A stretch of DNA of 64,000 bases from Ailanthus altissimus (Eukaryota; Streptophyta; Magnoliopsida; Sapindales; Simaroubaceae). The position numbers were made by a program, and so were the translations under genes. Positions 62,209 through 64,000 of the stretch are shown piece by piece. Numbering within the stretch: position 1 is the first letter of the stretch; each line of letters begins with the position of its first letter. The notes below the pieces were generated by a model. It was not told where the DNA came from. It saw nothing but the letters and a program-made list of their open reading frames with translations, and ran no database searches. The stretch covers positions 29,990,501 through 30,054,500 of the forward strand of contig OX327695.1 of assembly GCA_946807835.1 (NCBI GenBank). The letters are read 5' to 3'.

Positions 62209-64000
62209 TGTTAGATTTGTTCTTACGTGTCATCCCATTTTATATAAATATTTTATTCATGAAATTTATATTTCATTTAATCGCTAATTATATTTTAAAA
62301 TATGCTAAGATGTTTGTAACATCTCAGACAATATACGATTTGAAAGAGTTCAGATCTAGTTTGAAGGAGTTTGGACCAGTGCTAAGAGTTAGCAGGTTAT
62401 AAGAGTTAGTGAGATCTAAAGAGTTTGAGTATTGTCTGAAATGCAACAAAAATTCGAGAGTATACTAGCAATGATATAGTTGTAAATGATGTTAAGATAT
62501 ATTATTATGCAAGTATATTTTACAAACATTATGTTCCTAATCTATTTTCACAGATGCGACTCTATCGGTGGAAGCTCGTATAAATATGTGGGTATTCAGT
62601 TAGGATTGAGTATTGAGTAGGCTTAATTAAAATCTGCAATAGACATCCCATAAAGTTGTCAATAGATGATAATTATTTTTAGTTGAGTAATATTCGTAGT
62701 CCATAGACCTGAGCACCACGGTGGACTTGTGAATGATTCATCATACTTAGGTTCCATACATGATAGAGACATTTCATGGTTTGATCGCTGGGTGTCGCTG
62801 GGTATGGTTCGATGCTCATGGAGTTCGGTGTATATAGATATGAAATCTGTCAACTCATATGAGTAAGTAGTATATTTAGATGCTCTAAGATTATGTTTTA
62901 GAAAATATTATGACTATAAGTAATACACTTGAAAATAATTATTTTGTGTAAGAAATAATATCGCAAAAATATTTGCAGATATTATTTATTGGAATACGAA
63001 TATGGAGATAAATTTTAAAGTTGAGCATGTGGAGACTTGACGGTGATGATCTATATCTTCGTTCTTCTAAAATATAAATGACGGATGGATTATACGAATA
63101 TGTATTAACCTAAACTTGTATGATTCAACATACTATTTTATTATTTTCATAATGTGTGTGTGAGGTAATATTTATGGACTTACAAAAGAGTTCCGTAAGA
63201 CAAAACGAATGTGAATTTAAGGAGTCTTACTATATGAAGTGTACCCGTTATATACTAAGATGCCGCACTGGATTAAGTAATTCAATTTAAGAAGTTTTTG
63301 AAAAAATTGAAACTATTTTAATGTTTATTGATGACATCATAAAATTTAAATGTTAAATCCGAAATCTTAAAAAGTGAGACTTATTACTTTAATATTTTTA
63401 ATAAATATCACATATTATTTTATTAATTTATTATAATATAACACGTGGTATATTTTTATTTGTTTAATTATTAAGTATTAATTTTTTAATTAATTAAAGG
63501 GGTGTAATTAATATTTTACTGATAAGAGTTTGATAAACCGAAATTCATTTCCGTAAAAATGAATTTAAAGCCAAGAGGTGGCAGCATGAACCTTGTAATG
63601 GCCAGTAATTTTACTTATCATTTTGCCACCATTTTAGTAAATGAAATGATAGTTTTTCATGCTTGATTTCAAGCATGTGCTCGCTGCTATATAAAGGACA
63701 CCAATTGAAATAATATATGGCCAACTCTTACCTTTTTTTATTCATTTTTTGGCAAAGCATGATAAGGATTAAAATTGATCATTGTTATGCTTATAAATGT
63801 GCAACGTTTATTAGCCTTTTATTGACTAATGATGAGGTAGTTTGGCTATAAATAGTTAAACTTTCTCCATCTCATTTACAATTTAATTTTTAAATGAATG
63901 TTTGAAACATAAATTTTTTATAATTATTAAAATTTCAAAAGATATTTTGAAGCAAAGGTTGCTTTAACCATAATTTAATGAGTAACAAAGTTATTATTTT
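62209..64000 (+). repeat. 3' LTR of the copia element, runs off the window
   Basis: Begins TGTTAGATTTGTTCTTACG right after the polypurine tract. It shares ordered blocks with the solo LTR 22101-24189 (2089 bp), so its end should lie beyond 64000. A deletion of about 100 bp near 62571 relative to the 17121 copy joins two GTGGAA-like sites. Candidate promoters: TATATAAAGG at 63688-63697 and CTATAAATAG near 63847. Confidence 0.75.

Noticed and set aside
1..64000. CRISPR arrays, bacterial operons, rRNA or tRNA genes
   Set aside because: None seen; the sequence is plant nuclear DNA, and no tRNA cloverleaf or rRNA block was recognised on either strand.

Overview
This window is nuclear DNA of a flowering plant, most likely a eudicot. 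It is AT-rich, has GT-AG introns, and carries plant-specific gene families among many decayed plant retrotransposons. I cannot name the species.

Gene-rich left end (about 1.9-12.5 kb). On the minus strand are the first three coding exons of a conserved plant protein with an N-myristoylation-type start. It shares a promoter region, with TGGGCC/GGCCCA (site II) motifs, with a plus-strand ten-exon gene for a 915-residue three-RRM protein of the plant hnRNP R/Q-like group. About 4 kb downstream is a two-exon linker histone H1 gene of the short, stress-type (H1.3-like) class. A perfect ABRE/G-box lies just upstream of its TATA box.

Retrotransposon block (13.8-25.6 kb). Two decayed Ty1-copia elements lie in opposite orientations. 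Each is interrupted by a solo LTR with TG..CA ends and a perfect 5-bp target duplication (15261-16698 and 22101-24189). Between them is a third LTR fragment of the same family as the second solo LTR. That family recurs at 60.4-64 kb as a copia element lacking its 5' half.

Intergenic stretch (25.6-38.1 kb). I see no supportable gene here. It holds a tandem repeat, a Mutator-type MITE with a 10-bp target duplication, a hairpin MITE candidate and a perfect 42-bp palindrome.

Copia element with both LTRs (38139-43670, minus). It is broken by stops and frameshifts, and carries a 215-bp insertion in its reverse transcriptase/RNase H region. Next to it is a 749-bp TRIM (44191-44939).

MIR172 cluster (about 46.9-48.9 kb, plus). 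This is the most notable locus: four tandem units of about 330-380 bp. Three carry a full miR172 foldback with different mature-sequence ends, and one has decayed. They follow a TATA box and a long pyrimidine-rich leader without ATG, suggesting one polycistronic pri-miRNA. miR172 is known to repress AP2-type transcription factors.

Right end. A hAT transposase remnant (BED finger plus dimerisation domain, catalytic core deleted) with a minisatellite lies at 54.9-56.8 kb, and the 5'-deleted copia element at 60.4-64 kb runs off the window.
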